28,424 bases of DNA from Candidatus Microgenomates bacterium (lineage in GTDB: Bacteria > Patescibacteriota > Microgenomatia > UBA1406 > GWC2-37-13). Under the pieces are notes generated by a model that was not told the origin of the DNA, ran no database searches, and worked only from the letters and a program-made list of their open reading frames with translations. The position numbers were made by a program, and so were the translations under genes. This document shows, one piece after another, positions 14,838 to 21,418 of the stretch; the stretch's first letter is position 1, and the number at the start of each line of letters is the position of its first letter. The stretch spans positions 1-28,424 of the forward strand of contig WFWI01000023.1 in the NCBI GenBank assembly GCA_015491205.1, given 5' to 3'.

Positions 14838-15584
14838 TCAATACCCACCCTCACGCAAAATTTCACTTATAAGAGAGGAAAGATATCTAACCTTTGGCAT
14901 TATCTCCTCATAGTACATCCTCTTGGGCCCAACCACGCCAATAGCTCCTTTAACATTCTCTCCCTCAAACTCAGCAAAAACGCTAGCGCATTCGTGAAAA
15001 ACTGGATCTGGAAAGTCTTCCTCGCCTAAAAAACACATTAAATCTTCCTCCAACTTCTCAATTCTTCGCAAAATCTTCCCCCAAAAAACTTCGTCTTCAA
15101 ACCTTTCTATAAGCTGTGGGAGGTTTCTTTCTTCTAAGAACTCCCTAAAAAGAAGAATATTGGATACTCCTGAATAATAAAAGTCTCCCTCATCAGTTAT
15201 ACTTACAGACAAAAGCTTTGTGCTGTCAGATAAGGTCTTTGTAGCCTGCTGAAGCAACCTGTGAAGCTCTTCCCTTTCATCCCAAATGTTATTTTTAAAA
15301 CTTACCTCTTCAGCAGTTGAAAGCTCTTTAGGTTTTAAAAGATTGTTTATATAAAACCGAAAGGCCTTAGCAGTCGGCACTCTTCCTGAAGAAAAATAGG
15401 ACTTGCTCAAAAATCCCTTTTTTGCAAGTTCTACCATCTCATTTCTTATTGTGGCAGGAGAGGCCCCAATCTTGTATTTTTTTTCAATAAGCTCAGATCC
15501 CACAGGCGCACCTGTAGCTGTATATTCTTCAATTACAGCCCTTAAAATAGCTATCTGTCTGTTTGTAAGATCAACCCCTTTCAT
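14838..15584 (-). CDS. hrcA: Heat-inducible transcription repressor HrcA, shortened
   Basis: HrcA represses heat-shock genes by binding CIRCE. Residues 1-75 are the winged-helix domain ('LTNRQIAILRAVIEEYTATG', 'PVGSELI', 'SPATIRNEMVELAKKGFL', 'SSGRVPTAKAFRFYI'). The C-terminal part keeps 'YYSGVSNILLFREFLEERNL' and the signature 'AIGVVGPKRMYYEEIMPKV'. Typical HrcA is about 340 residues; this one has 248, and the gap falls between 'STKLLSVSI' and 'DFYYSGVSNIL', where about 90 residues of the GAF-like central domain are expected. The protein therefore probably keeps DNA binding and dimerisation but has a reduced sensing domain. The ATG at 15584 is one base from a degenerate CIRCE and 9 nt from a consensus -10 box, so it should repress itself and be made from a leaderless mRNA. 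Confidence 0.93.
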   Translation of the reverse strand: MKGVDLTNRQIAILRAVIEEYTATGAPVGSELIEKKYKIGASPATIRNEMVELAKKGFLSKSYFSSGRVPTAKAFRFYINNLLKPKELSTAEEVSFKNNIWDEREELHRLLQQATKTLSDSTKLLSVSITDEGDFYYSGVSNILLFREFLEERNLPQLIERFEDEVFWGKILRRIEKLEEDLMCFLGEEDFPDPVFHECASVFAEFEGENVKGAIGVVGPKRMYYEEIMPKVRYLSSLISEILREGGY

Positions 15585-15585
15585 A

Positions 15586-15612
15586 TTAGCAAAATAATAC
15601 CAAGTCTGCTAA
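15586..15612. promoter_or_regulatory. Degenerate CIRCE operator (HrcA binding site)
   Basis: The canonical element is TTAGCACTC-N9-GAGTGCTAA, 27 bp. Here bases 15586-15591 are TTAGCA and 15607-15612 are TGCTAA, with the full 27-bp spacing kept; the inner three bases of each half (AAA and GTC) do not match. It overlaps the -10 box and expected transcription start of the hrcA operon, the usual place for repression. Confidence 0.78.
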
Positions 15613-15622
15613 GAGTTGTCAA
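15594..15622 (-). promoter_or_regulatory. Consensus sigma-70 promoter of hrcA-grpE-dnaK-dnaJ
   Basis: On the minus strand: TTGACA (15617-15622), a 17-nt spacer, TATTAT (15594-15599). The hrcA ATG begins 9 nt after the -10 box, so the predicted start of transcription is within about two bases of the start codon. The CIRCE-like site covers the -10 box. Confidence 0.85.
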
Positions 15623-15633
15623 GAGGAAGAAGA

Positions 15634-16254
15634 CTACTCTTTATAAATTTTTATTAATTCCTGGGTTTCTCTTCCGTTTGGGCCAATGGCTCTTATAACA
15701 AACTTATTTTCTCCTTTAAAAAGAGTTACTTTATACTTAAATTTTCCTTCTTTATCTGGCAAAACCACTGTATCGTTAATCCTTACTTCTGTATCTTCTT
15801 CCACAAATCCTTTTATCGTGTAAGAATTATTTTTTACTTTTATCTGAGATGTTCTGGGAGAAGTTATCTTAAGCTCAGGTGGCTTAAAGTAAAGGTAAAG
15901 CTGCCAGGAGAGAAATATCAAAAGGAAAAGCAATGATCCTACAAAAACCAGCTTGCCAAAATAAGAAGGAGAGGAAAAATCGCCATCAGAAAATTTTTTC
16001 CTAAACTTTACCTCCTCATATTTCTCATAGTCACGCCGAAAAAAAGGAATAATCTTTTCCCTGTCTATACCTAAGAATTTTGCATAAGAAAGAACCACCC
16101 CTTCTGCATACACTCGCGAAGTAAAAGCATCCCAATTATTCTCCTCAACTGCCTTTAAATATTTTCTTCGTATTTTCAGTTCCTTTTCAATATCTAAAAA
16201 ATCAAGACCTTTTTGAAGTCTTATCTTTTTAAGGTAAGATCCAACTGTTATCAT
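15634..16254 (-). CDS. RodZ-like membrane protein: N-terminal HTH, one TM helix, Ig-like C-terminus
   Basis: The 206-residue protein has a RodZ-type helix-turn-helix domain (residues 1-70: 'VGSYLKKIRLQKGLDFLDIEKELKI', 'YLKAVEENNWDAF', 'YAEGVVLSYAKFLGID'), a basic juxtamembrane stretch, one membrane helix (101-122) and an outer domain of about 80 residues. RodZ links the MreB cytoskeleton to wall synthesis. The outer domain here ('LKITSP', 'YTIKGFVEEDTEVRINDTVV', 'GKFKYKVTLFKGENKFVIRA') looks like a bacterial Ig-like/glucodextranase-B fold and not the usual DUF4115. The ATG at 16254 was chosen over a TTG at 16260 because an AAAGGG lies 7 nt before the ATG but only one base before the TTG. The gap to efp is 2 nt, so the two are co-transcribed. 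Confidence 0.82.
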   Translation of the reverse strand: MITVGSYLKKIRLQKGLDFLDIEKELKIRRKYLKAVEENNWDAFTSRVYAEGVVLSYAKFLGIDREKIIPFFRRDYEKYEEVKFRKKFSDGDFSSPSYFGKLVFVGSLLFLLIFLSWQLYLYFKPPELKITSPRTSQIKVKNNSYTIKGFVEEDTEVRINDTVVLPDKEGKFKYKVTLFKGENKFVIRAIGPNGRETQELIKIYKE

Positions 16255-16256
16255 TT

Positions 16257-16823
16257 TCAAACCCTTTCAATGTACTCCCCTGTTTCAGGATTAACTACTA
16301 TAATGTCTCCCTTTTTAATAAAAAGAGGCACCATAACGGTAATACCAGTCTCTACCTTTGCAGGTTTTTTTGCACCTTGAACCCGGTCCCCTTTTACAGC
16401 CTCTTCTGTCTCAACTACTTGCAATTTCACAGATTGAGGAGGTTTTATGCTTAAAATCCTCCCTTCCCAAAAGTAAACATAATACTCCTCCCCTTCCTTT
16501 AAAAAGTTAACAAGCTCTCCTGCGTAAGACGCTGGATATTCAAACTGTTCAAAGCTACGGGAGTCCATAAAAATTAAAGCCTCCTTTTCCCTATAAAGGA
16601 ACTGCATCTTTCTTACCTCAACATCAATAAGGTTTAACACATCATCGCTCTTGAAAGTAAAGGTTTTGTATCCTCCTTCTTCTACGTCTTTAAGCTTTGC
16701 CTTTACAATAGCAGACCCTCTACCACGATAGTTAAATTCAGCGTCGACTACAAGATATATCCTTCCGTCCTTCTCCACAAAATTACCTTTTTTAAGATTA
16801 CCCGCATTTACCTTGGAAGCCAT
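16257..16823 (-). CDS. efp: Translation elongation factor P
   Basis: This 188-residue protein rescues ribosomes stalled on proline runs. Domain I (1-65) carries 'NAGNLKKGNFVEKDGRIYLV' and the tip loop 'FNYRGRGSAIVKAKLKD'. Domain II has 'MQFLYREKEALIFMDSRSFEQFE', and domain III contains 'PPQSVKLQVVETEEAVKGDR' and ends 'TGITVMVPLFIKKGDIIVVNPETGEYIERV', all typical. The residue at the position modified in E. coli (Lys34) is R35 here, flanked by glycines. Arginine at this site is rhamnosylated in some proteobacteria, but no EarP or EpmA gene is in the window, so modification is unknown. It leads a two-gene unit with the RodZ-like gene and has TATAAT 8 nt before its ATG. Confidence 0.96.
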   Translation of the reverse strand: MASKVNAGNLKKGNFVEKDGRIYLVVDAEFNYRGRGSAIVKAKLKDVEEGGYKTFTFKSDDVLNLIDVEVRKMQFLYREKEALIFMDSRSFEQFEYPASYAGELVNFLKEGEEYYVYFWEGRILSIKPPQSVKLQVVETEEAVKGDRVQGAKKPAKVETGITVMVPLFIKKGDIIVVNPETGEYIERV

Positions 16824-16831
16824 GATAGGAA

Positions 16832-16837
16832 ATTATA
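16832..16837 (-). promoter_or_regulatory. -10 box of the efp promoter
   Basis: TATAAT on the minus strand, 8 nt before the efp ATG. The -35 region is occupied by the TAGTAGCGAGTAG repeat starting at 16844, matching the arrangement at aspS. Confidence 0.65.
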
Positions 16838-16843
16838 CAAAAA

Positions 16844-16947
16844 AGTAGCGAGTAGTTAGTAGCAAGTAGTTAGTTCTTGGTAGCTGTTAGTTGGTAGCTA
16901 GTAGCTAGCGTTAAAAATCAAAGTTTTTAATTTTCTACTAGCTACCA
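16844..16947. repeat. TAGTAGC repeat cluster folding into an inverted repeat
   Basis: The region is almost entirely AGTAG/GTAGC words. TGGTAGCTAGTAG (16892-16904) pairs perfectly with CTACTAGCTACCA (16935-16947), and TTAAAAA (16911-16917) pairs with TTTTTAA (16924-16930) inside. The first 20 bases (16844-16863) are identical to 11259-11278. It lies between the end of the DHH-like gene and the efp promoter. Termination of the nusA operon is one plausible role. Confidence 0.8.
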
Positions 16948-16976
16948 GCTACTAACTACTAGCTACTGGTTGATCT

Positions 16977-16989
16977 TTTGACATTTGAG
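16977..16989 (+). repeat. Copy of the TTTGACATTTGAG word
   Basis: This exact 13-mer occurs again at 20703-20715 and inverted at 20565-20577. It ends 21 bases before the stop codon of the DHH-like gene (17010). Confidence 0.7.
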
Positions 16990-17009
16990 TTTTTTGGTTT
17001 TAAATTTGC

Positions 17010-17981
17010 TTATTCAATCTTTTTCCCACTAAAGATTTTGGGTTTTAACCAGTCTTGAGGAGGGGTAGTTTTCTTCTCTGATTGAGGTTCAGGAGTTGAA
17101 GGGGGCTTTGGGACCTCTACTTTTTTATTCTCCACCGGCTTTATTGGCTGCACTTGGGGCACAGAGAAGGGTGTTGGTCGAGCGGGAGGAACCGGAGGTG
17201 CTGAAGAAAACGGCTTTGTTTGAACGCCTCCTAAAGACATCTTTTTTGCACCTGCCCTTAAAAGAGATGCTGCTGTCTCCAAAGTCTCAGGCTTTACGTT
17301 ATAACCGGTAAAGTTGTTTGTAGCTGAGACAATGCCTGCATACAAGCAGGTTGCTATATCTTGATCTAATTCTACTCCCAATTTTTTAATAATCCCATAA
17401 ACAACTTCCGAAAGGGAAGAAACTCCGATGTTAACAAAGTTAACCGTGCCAAATCTAGCATTAGTAAAATGCCTATCAATATTTACGATCTCACCTTGAA
17501 AAGTTTCTTTATTTTCCGTGTAAATTTTGCCCAATGAGTTCAAAGTAGCTGCACCCAAAACAATAAAACAATCTGCAGCCCCGCCAATGTAGGAAAACTC
17601 AACCTTTGAAGGATCAAGCTTTGGATAACCCTGCATAGGAGTGATGATTATGTTAAATTTATCTCCTTCTATTTTCCAATCTATCTTGTCAACTGAGCCT
17701 TCCGTGTAAGGAAAGCTTATCTTAAGGCTGTCTCCCTTAACGTCTATCGAATCTTGGATTTTCTCTATTCCTGGAAGTTGATATTGAGGCTTATCAGAGG
17801 CAACCAAATAAACATCTTTACCAAGTTTAAGAAGGGAAAAATACAATGCTAAAGAGGCTGCAACTGTATCCTGTGGAGCCTTTTCCGGAAAAGTAATAAG
17901 GAAAATACTCCGATCCTTTAAAACCTCAACTACAGTATCCAGCGTATCGTTTTGTCTCGGAGAGCCTGTGATTTGTATCAT
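17010..17981 (-). CDS. Degenerate DHH-family (NrnA-like) protein with Pro-rich tail, probably catalytically inactive
   Basis: Order and fold follow NrnA-type DHH phosphoesterases, which often sit after nusA-infB(-rbfA) and hydrolyse short oligonucleotides or pApA. Recognisable parts are 'ASLALYFSLLKLGKDVYLV', 'GEIVNIDRHFTNARFGTVNFV' and 'IATCLYAGIVSATNNFTGY..KPETLETAASLLRAGA'. The metal-binding residues are mostly gone: the HxxPDxDxxGS motif reads FPEKAPQDTVAAS, the next Asp motif reads VLGAA, and DHH itself reads D169-R-H171. There is also no DHHA1 'GGGH' motif; instead residues about 255-323 are a Pro/Lys-rich low-complexity tail. It starts 8 nt after infB in the same operon. It may be a regulatory or binding protein derived from an oligoribonuclease. 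Confidence 0.78.
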   Translation of the reverse strand: MIQITGSPRQNDTLDTVVEVLKDRSIFLITFPEKAPQDTVAASLALYFSLLKLGKDVYLVASDKPQYQLPGIEKIQDSIDVKGDSLKISFPYTEGSVDKIDWKIEGDKFNIIITPMQGYPKLDPSKVEFSYIGGAADCFIVLGAATLNSLGKIYTENKETFQGEIVNIDRHFTNARFGTVNFVNIGVSSLSEVVYGIIKKLGVELDQDIATCLYAGIVSATNNFTGYNVKPETLETAASLLRAGAKKMSLGGVQTKPFSSAPPVPPARPTPFSVPQVQPIKPVENKKVEVPKPPSTPEPQSEKKTTPPQDWLKPKIFSGKKIE

Positions 17982-17989
17982 AGTTTTTA

Positions 17990-19456
17990 CTATAAGACAG
18001 ATTTTACCACATCTCCCTCTTTTAAGTCAAGTGCAGGCTCAAAAAGAAGACCACACTCAGCTCCCGCCTTCACTTCTTTTACAGGCTTTGCCCTGATTTT
18101 TAATGAAACCAAACGCGAGCTTCCTATCTCCCTTTCTCCTCTGAAAGCTACAACTTCATCCGATAATTCAATTTTTCCCTTAACAACCTTTCCTCCATAA
18201 ACTTTCTTCCCATCAATAATAAAAGTAGCCAAAATTTTTACTTCACCCTTAAACTTTTGTTCTACCTCCTTTTTCTCCAAAAGATCTACTACCTCCTCAA
18301 TCTCCTCCAGGAGCTCATAAATCAATTTATAAGTGCGGATAGGAACCTTAAGATCACGAGAAACTGCCTCTGCATCGTCAGTTGGCTCTACATTAAAACC
18401 CAAAACAACTGCTTTGGAGGTTTTTGCCAAGAACACATCGGCCTTTGTTATTGAACCAATTCCTGAAAGAACAATTTCAAACCTATCGTTTTTGGAAAGC
18501 TTGCCCAAGATAGCATCCAATGAACCCTGGGTATCAGCCCTTATAACAAGGGAAAGTTTTTTCCCTTCATCCTTTTTTTCAAAAATCTCCTCTATATCAA
18601 AAGGCGCAGCAGAAGATGAAGGCTTGGAAACCTTCCTTTCTTCCTCCTCCTTCTCTAACTTGTAAGGTTTGTTTGAAAGCAAAGCGCCAACCGGCGGTAA
18701 CTCTTCAAACCCTAAGATCTCAACTGGCTTGCTTGGAAAAGCCTCCTTCACTGGTTTTCCCAAATCATCAAACATTCCCCTAACTTTTATTCTTTCCTCC
18801 CCAAGGTATACAAACTCTCCAACCTTCAAAACTCCATTTTTAACAATAGCTGAAGCTACTGGACCTCTTTTATCCTTTTTGGTTTCAATAATATAAGCCT
18901 CCAAGCTCTTCTCATCCCAAACAAATCCTTTATCCGATGACAAAAGCAAAATTGCCTCCAAAAGGTCCTTTACTCCTTGCCCTGTTTTGGCTGAAATCTC
19001 AACTGCTACAACATCTCCTCCTAAACTTTCAACTATTACTCCATGTTTTTGAAGATCTAAGTAAACTTTTTTAGGGTTAGCTTCTGGTAAGTCTATTTTG
19101 TTTACAGCTACAATAAATGGAATTTTTGCCTGCTTTATGTGGTAAATGGACTCTACTGTTTGGGGCTTTACTGATTCTTTTGCATCAATTATTAAAATTG
19201 CAATATCAGCCGCCTTTGCACCGCGGGCTCTCAGCTCTACAAAAGCCTCGTGTCCTGGAGTGTCTATAAAAGTAATTTTTGAAGTATTATAACCTTTAAT
19301 CCCTGTATCTATTTCCCAGGCTCCTATGCTCTGAGTTATTCTGCCATACTCCTTTTCTGCAATATGGGATTTACGGATATAATCAAGCAGGGTTGTCTTT
19401 CCATGATCTACGTGTCCTAAAATAACCACTACTGGAGGTCTTGCTTTTTTTTCCAC
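17990..19456 (-). CDS. infB: Translation initiation factor IF-2, short form
   Basis: This 488-residue GTPase positions initiator tRNA. It begins almost directly at the G domain: G1 'GHVDHGKTT' (14-22), G3 'DTPGHEAF', G4 'NKIDLP' and G5 'SAKTG'. Domain II carries 'RGPVASAIVKNGVLKVGE', and domain III 'LVIRADTQGSLDAI'. The C-terminal domains end with 'LDLKEGDVVKSVL'. The long N-terminal region found in E. coli (890 residues in full) is absent, as in many reduced genomes. The start is a GTG at 19456, immediately before MEKKARPPVVVILGHVDHG. It lies 31 nt after nusA and 8 nt before the DHH-like gene. Confidence 0.97.
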   Translation of the reverse strand: MEKKARPPVVVILGHVDHGKTTLLDYIRKSHIAEKEYGRITQSIGAWEIDTGIKGYNTSKITFIDTPGHEAFVELRARGAKAADIAILIIDAKESVKPQTVESIYHIKQAKIPFIVAVNKIDLPEANPKKVYLDLQKHGVIVESLGGDVVAVEISAKTGQGVKDLLEAILLLSSDKGFVWDEKSLEAYIIETKKDKRGPVASAIVKNGVLKVGEFVYLGEERIKVRGMFDDLGKPVKEAFPSKPVEILGFEELPPVGALLSNKPYKLEKEEEERKVSKPSSSAAPFDIEEIFEKKDEGKKLSLVIRADTQGSLDAILGKLSKNDRFEIVLSGIGSITKADVFLAKTSKAVVLGFNVEPTDDAEAVSRDLKVPIRTYKLIYELLEEIEEVVDLLEKKEVEQKFKGEVKILATFIIDGKKVYGGKVVKGKIELSDEVVAFRGEREIGSSRLVSLKIRAKPVKEVKAGAECGLLFEPALDLKEGDVVKSVL

Positions 19457-19487
19457 GTTTAAATTTTGAAAAACTTATATTAAGCTT

Positions 19488-20486
19488 TTAAGCCTTTACA
19501 GCTTCCTTGTTTTCTTCCGAAGAAGCCTTTTTTTCACCTTCTATTTGAATTATGTCTATCTCGTAGCCAGTAAGGCGAGAGGCCAAATTTACATTTACTC
19601 CTTTCTGTCCAATTGCCAAGGCTGCTTGCTCTTCAGTAACATAAACCTTAGCTCTCTTGTTCTTCTCATCAACCTCAATCCTTTCTATCTTTGCAGGCGA
19701 CAAAGCAGAAGCAATAAAAATTCTTGGATCCTTGTTCCACTGAATAATATCTATCTTTTCCTCTCCGCCAAGCTCTTTGGTAATGGCCTGCACCCTCACT
19801 CCTTTTTGTCCTACACAAGCTCCAACAGGGTCAATTATTGAACTTTCAGAGTATACGGCTACCTTTGCCCTCTCACCTGGCTCGCGAACAGCTCCTTTTA
19901 TCTCAACTGTACCACTTTCAATCTCAGGAACCTCCCTCCTCAACAGTCCAACAAGCAAAGCATCGTCTTTTCTGGAAAGGAAAATCCTGAGCTGCCCATA
20001 CTTGTCTTTTTTTATTTCTTTTAGAAGAACCGTATAAGTCTGATTCAATTCATATTTTTCACCTTTAATCTGTTCCTCATAGGGCAAAATCCCCTCTGCT
20101 TTTCCAAGATCCATATAAACGTTTCTTCCGTCAGTTCTTATCACCCTACCTTTAAGCACATGGCCAACTTGATCCTTGTAAAAATCTATCATCCTTCTTT
20201 TTTCCGCCTCCCTTATTTTCTGAATGATTACCTGTTTAGCTGTCTGAGCTGCAATTCTTCCAAAGCCCTCTGGAGTAATCTCCTTTCCATCGCGAAGGAT
20301 TTTTACCCTGCCTGTTTCAGGATCTATTTTTGCTTTAACGCTTTCATCGTAATCCTGCGGCCTTTCCTTTTTAAAAGCTGCCAAAACTGCTGCCTCAATT
20401 GAGGCAATAACATCCTCAGGTGCTATTCCCCGCTCTGAGGCTATCTGATTAATAGCCAAAATGAACTCATTTTTTATAATCGCCAT
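19488..20486 (-). CDS. nusA: Transcription termination/antitermination factor NusA
   Basis: The 332-residue protein binds RNA polymerase and nascent RNA. It has the N-terminal polymerase-binding domain (1-125, 'ALNQIASERGI'-like start, 'VLAAFKKERPQDYDESVKAK'), an S1 domain ('VGHVLKGRVIRTDGRNVYMD', 'GILPYEEQ'), and two KH domains marked by 'GACVGQKGVRVQAITKELGG' and 'AALAIGQKGVNVNLASRLTG'. The acidic repeats seen at the C-terminus of E. coli NusA are missing, as is usual outside Proteobacteria. No rimP gene precedes it, which is a departure from the common rimP-nusA-infB order. An extended -10 box lies 9 nt upstream of the ATG. Confidence 0.97.
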   Translation of the reverse strand: MAIIKNEFILAINQIASERGIAPEDVIASIEAAVLAAFKKERPQDYDESVKAKIDPETGRVKILRDGKEITPEGFGRIAAQTAKQVIIQKIREAEKRRMIDFYKDQVGHVLKGRVIRTDGRNVYMDLGKAEGILPYEEQIKGEKYELNQTYTVLLKEIKKDKYGQLRIFLSRKDDALLVGLLRREVPEIESGTVEIKGAVREPGERAKVAVYSESSIIDPVGACVGQKGVRVQAITKELGGEEKIDIIQWNKDPRIFIASALSPAKIERIEVDEKNKRAKVYVTEEQAALAIGQKGVNVNLASRLTGYEIDIIQIEGEKKASSEENKEAVKA

Positions 20487-20495
20487 AATAAGGAT

Positions 20496-20504
20496 ATTTT
20501 ACCA
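20496..20504 (-). promoter_or_regulatory. Extended -10 promoter of nusA-infB
   Basis: Minus strand TGG-TAAAAT followed by AT, identical to the box in front of the folC-like gene, and 9 nt from the nusA ATG. No -35 hexamer at the expected place. Confidence 0.6.
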
Positions 20505-20542
20505 CGCGAAGAGGATTTTGGGAGAGAAAATAAAGATTAACG

Positions 20543-20729
20543 AATAAAAACTCAAATCTCAAAACTCAAATGTCAAATCCACATCTTAAAACTCAAAACT
20601 AAATATTATAGATTTAAGATTTAAGTTGTAGTTTTGCCCTATACCAGAATAAATTCGGTACAGGGCATCCTGAACCGTGCTCTGCTCTGGTTCAGGGTGA
20701 GTTTTGACATTTGAGCTTTGAGTTTTATT
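20543..20729. repeat. Large imperfect inverted repeat enclosing two smaller hairpins, between rplY and nusA
   Basis: The outer arms (20543-20577 and 20702-20729) share the perfect 13-bp pair CTCAAATGTCAAA/TTTGACATTTGAG. Inside are GCCCT.TACC...GGTACAGGGC (20636-20666) and CCTGAACC (20669-20676)/GGTTCAGG (20689-20696), an exact 8-bp stem. The right arm overlaps the L25 stop codon. It may end rplY transcription, but it shows the same word family as the spacer at 16977. Confidence 0.75.
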
Positions 20730-21417
20730 ATTCCTTCTTCTCCTCTCCTCCCTCTTCCTTTCCTTCCTCCTTCTTTTCTTCTTCTTTCTTCTTTTCAGAC
20801 TCCTCTGCAGGAGCTTCTTCTGAAGGCTTTTCTGGCTCAACCTCCTCTGTCACGTGGGCGGCAATAACAACAACTGTTTTCTCTGGCTCCTCAGCAAACT
20901 CCCAATCCTTTCCAGCTTTCAAGTCCTTTACTTTTATCTCAACGCCTGGCTCTGTAACGGAAGAAATATCAACCTCAATCGCAGCAGGAATTTTATCAGG
21001 TAAGGCTTCAACCAAAAGTGTCTTTGATTGCACAATAACCTCAGCTCCCTTCTCCTCAACTGCTGGCGATGTGCCAACTACCTTTACAGGCACTTCTGCC
21101 TCAACCTTTTGCTTCAAATCTATCTTTTTAAAATCAACATGAATTGGAAGATCTGTTAAAGGATGTCTTTGAATTTGTGAAACAAGCACAGGAAGCTCCT
21201 TGTTATCAAGCTTTATATAAATAACATTCGTTCTTCCTGCCAGCCTATAAACGCGGGAAAACTCTCCTGCCTCAATGCTTATCGCAGTTGATTTAAAATT
21301 GCGGCCAAAAATGTTGGCAGGAATCTTCCCTTCCCTTCTTAGCTTTTTAACCTTTTTGCCAAAAAGCTCGCGTTTTTTAGCCTCAAGTATGATCTTTTCT
21401 GACTTCGTTTTTGCCAT
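20728..21417 (-). CDS. rplY: Ribosomal protein L25 (CTC family), long form
   Basis: The 229-residue protein binds 5S rRNA. Residues 1-95 are the L25 domain ('LEAKKRELFGKKVKKLRREG', 'IPANIFGRN', 'VSQIQRHPLTDLPIHVDFKKI'), and residues 96-190 are the CTC beta domain ('VPVKVVGTSPAVEEKGAEV', 'LLVEALPDKIPAAIEVDIS', 'VKDLKAGKDWEF'). The last 40 residues are an extreme Glu/Lys/Pro run. It starts one base after the stop of the DUF4012 gene, so the two are co-transcribed. Length fits the CTC branch; the acidic tail is longer than usual. Confidence 0.95.
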   Translation of the reverse strand: MAKTKSEKIILEAKKRELFGKKVKKLRREGKIPANIFGRNFKSTAISIEAGEFSRVYRLAGRTNVIYIKLDNKELPVLVSQIQRHPLTDLPIHVDFKKIDLKQKVEAEVPVKVVGTSPAVEEKGAEVIVQSKTLLVEALPDKIPAAIEVDISSVTEPGVEIKVKDLKAGKDWEFAEEPEKTVVVIAAHVTEEVEPEKPSEEAPAEESEKKKEEEKKEEGKEEGGEEKKE

Positions 21418-21418
21418 A

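Noticed and set aside
16844..16947. Possible CRISPR array, because of repeated GTAGC/TAGTAG words
   Set aside because: Spacing is irregular, units are only 5-13 bases, there are no unique spacers, and no cas genes are in the window.
20711..21142. 143-codon Ser/Phe-rich frame on the plus strand opposite rplY
   Set aside because: The Ser/Phe runs are the mirror image of the Glu/Lys codons of the L25 tail; no start signal or domain supports it.
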